Below, piece by piece: positions 61,998 through 64,000 of a stretch of 64,000 nt of DNA. Origin of the DNA: Diphasiastrum complanatum (taxonomy: Eukaryota > Streptophyta > Lycopodiopsida > Lycopodiales > Lycopodiaceae); the NCBI GenBank assembly GCA_029204225.1, contig CM055095.1, positions 65,528,625 through 65,592,624 of the forward strand. Direction: 5' to 3'. Positions within the stretch are counted from its first letter, which is position 1. Each line of letters opens with the position of its first letter. The notes under the pieces were generated by a model that was given only the letters and a program-made list of their open reading frames with translations, made no database searches and was not told where the DNA came from. The translations under genes were made by a program, and so were the position numbers.

Positions 61998-63706
61998 GAT
62001 TAGATTCTGGTCAAGGTAATTCTTGCCTTGTAGTGCATTACATAGTGACAATGACTCTACATAATGGCAATGGCAAAATGTGTTGGAAAAGATCCTAGCA
62101 TATGAGCACCCTTGACAAAATGCTAGGCTTGATAGTTTTGCCTTTGACTGTGTGGTTGTTGAGTTGCGCACTTCATGCTACTTTTACTTAGGGATTTTGT
62201 CAACCATTTAGTTGATGTATTAACTAATATGATCTCGGGGTTTGTGTTTACAATAACTTTATGGAAAAGAATGTAAAAGCCGACCTAGTCCTCTAACATT
62301 AGATGGGGGCTACACTATAAGGTCTAGAAATGTTTGAATTGCTTGACATCATAGTTGTGCCAAATGCTTACTTCCAATTAGTCAAGCTACTTCTATGCAT
62401 GATTATCTTATAACAATTGTTTCCTCCTAGGCATATCTCTACACACACATTGATACATTTGGTCACAAAATGTATTTGTTGTAAATTCTTTGATGGCAAG
62501 TGGTCTAAAGCTTACTACCTAGGTTTAAACATTGGTTTGGATTTTTCTTTGAACTTGGGGACAAATTTAATATACATGTTATAGTTCTCCCACTTCCCTT
62601 TATGTTATGGTAGACTGTCTAGTTTTCACCTAGTTGGATAACAATCAAGTAACATGTTTAAATTGGTGTACTCTGATAAATATCATGATAATATCTAACT
62701 TAATATTATGACTATAGACATTATTAAAATATCCTAACCTAAGAACATATGCTTGTTGTACAAGAACAGTGATGTATGTGCAACTACAAGGCTAAAACTT
62801 CCAACATGGAACTCGAAGCCTATTCTTCATACACAAAATGATGGTGGACGTGCTTCCATGTCTTTTATATACACTTAGCATGACCATAAGCTTCATATGC
62901 AAACTATAAAAGAATGTGCTTAGGTCCAAAAATCTTGCCTCAGCCAGCTTTATGTGTAGGAAAAACACTGGGAATTTTCCTTTAGAGAACGTGATGAAAG
63001 TTCGAATAGATCAAACGAATATCAACATCTTCAATCGTGTCTGAATCTGGCCTATATACTAATAGAGCAGGTTCTATTGTGATTGAATAAAGCATGCAGA
63101 TTTAAACATATATATGAGTGTAATAGATAATTTCAAAATCAGAACAGCTATGATGTTTGATCTTAAATTCTAGTAGAAATAAGTATGAAACATCAATGAA
63201 GTAAAAATTAATCTATTGATTATGATTCTTCTATCTACTTACAATGAGTAAGTGTACATGTATTTATATTGTCACAGGATTGGTCTCTTGGCCTTCTTCC
63301 TCCTGTAAACAGTCGATCTAACCGTTAAAACAGTTGATATACAATGACGTTTCGTTTCAAGGTTCGACAGTTTATCTTTCGAATTTGGTTATCTTTTGAA
63401 TAAGAATAAAGGTCAAATAAGTAAATGTCAAATGAATAAAGATCGAATCATCATTGGTTGATTCGAATGAATAAATGTCGATTCTTTCGAATTCAATTTC
63501 TCAACCTTTGTCGATTGAACTGTACACTTTGTTCTGAGACTTGTCTGTCGAGGTGCTCTACATTATGATCATTAAATTCACTTTCTGTTACATATGACAA
63601 GCATCTTGTTTTTAATTCCATTTTCCTATGAGAAGTTATAGGTACTTGTTGTATTGTTATCTATATGTTGCCACTTTTTAGGAAAATTTTATTGCGCTTT
63701 AAATGG

Positions 63707-63707
<1 letters not shown>

Positions 63708-63748
<41 letters not shown>
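63708..63748. repeat. (TG)20 microsatellite
   Basis: An uninterrupted TG run of about 41 bases. Confidence 0.95.
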
Positions 63749-63750
<2 letters not shown>

Positions 63751-64000
63751 CTTGAAGGACTTATTAGTACACCTTTAATAGTTTAATCTCTTAACTTTGA
63801 GTAGAATTGAAACAATGTCTGACTTTATACAGTATGGACAAGATTATAACTCAACAATGGCTATTTGTTGTGACATGGATAACAATTGAAATTTTGTTTA
63901 GAAACCTATAGTTACCACAAGAATTTGCTTATTATAACATTGTTGTTGTTGTGGGTGGATGTAGGGAATGCATGGAGCTTTGCTTGGTAACTAGGTTCTA

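Larger units (their letters stand above)
59951..64000. other. No gene recognised
   Basis: AT-rich. 'tccatctaggttattg' occurs twice at about 61162 and 61212. Several open frames below 100 codons show no motif on either strand. Two dinucleotide runs are listed separately. The region may be old transposon sequence. Confidence 0.45.

Overview
The window looks like nuclear DNA of a land plant with a large, repeat-rich genome. The evidence is a spliced PLATZ zinc-binding protein gene, Ty1/copia elements primed by initiator tRNA-Met, a Ty3/gypsy element with a tRNA-Asp-type primer site, pyrimidine-rich gene leaders and many long microsatellites. I cannot name the species; a fern or another non-seed plant is only a guess. 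No bacterial operons, CRISPR arrays or rRNA genes were seen.

Layout. 1-5.3 kb: a minus-strand copia element (A) with its 5' LTR and primer site, then copia and gypsy remnants. 5.25-9.65 kb: a composite minus-strand copia block. 9.8-12.3 kb: two convergent, intron-bearing, broken genes of unknown family. 12.4-14.5 kb: plus-strand copia element D. 15.8-17.1 kb: an isolated LTR with primer site, related to element B. 18.16-18.27 kb: a tRNA-like short element between perfect 16-bp target duplications. 22.0-23.0 kb: an unrecognised 171-residue gene on the minus strand with its leader. 26.7-33.9 kb: two ~0.8-kb direct repeats around a gag-like gene and a very long CT tract. 35.2-41.6 kb: gypsy element C, with two protease domains. 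41.6-46.8 kb: copia element B. 48.8-52.1 kb: a second, inverted copy of the 5-9 kb composite block. 52.0-55.1 kb: degenerate coding remnants and a LINE fragment. 57.1-59.9 kb: the PLATZ gene. 60-64 kb: no recognisable gene.

Only two single-copy genes look intact: the PLATZ gene (265 residues, three coding exons whose introns are all phase 0) and, less surely, the 171-residue gene. Nearly everything else is transposon sequence. The three minus-strand elements with clear 5' ends (A, B, C) have all lost part or all of the 3' end and carry an internal deletion: A from integrase to RT, B in the integrase core, C in RNase H. None looks able to move.

The best candidates for something undescribed are the convergent gene pair at 9.8-12.3 kb, the tandem protease domains of element C, the inverted composite copia block, the short tRNA-like insertion and the gag-bearing direct-repeat unit. 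All readings are by eye; no database search was possible.
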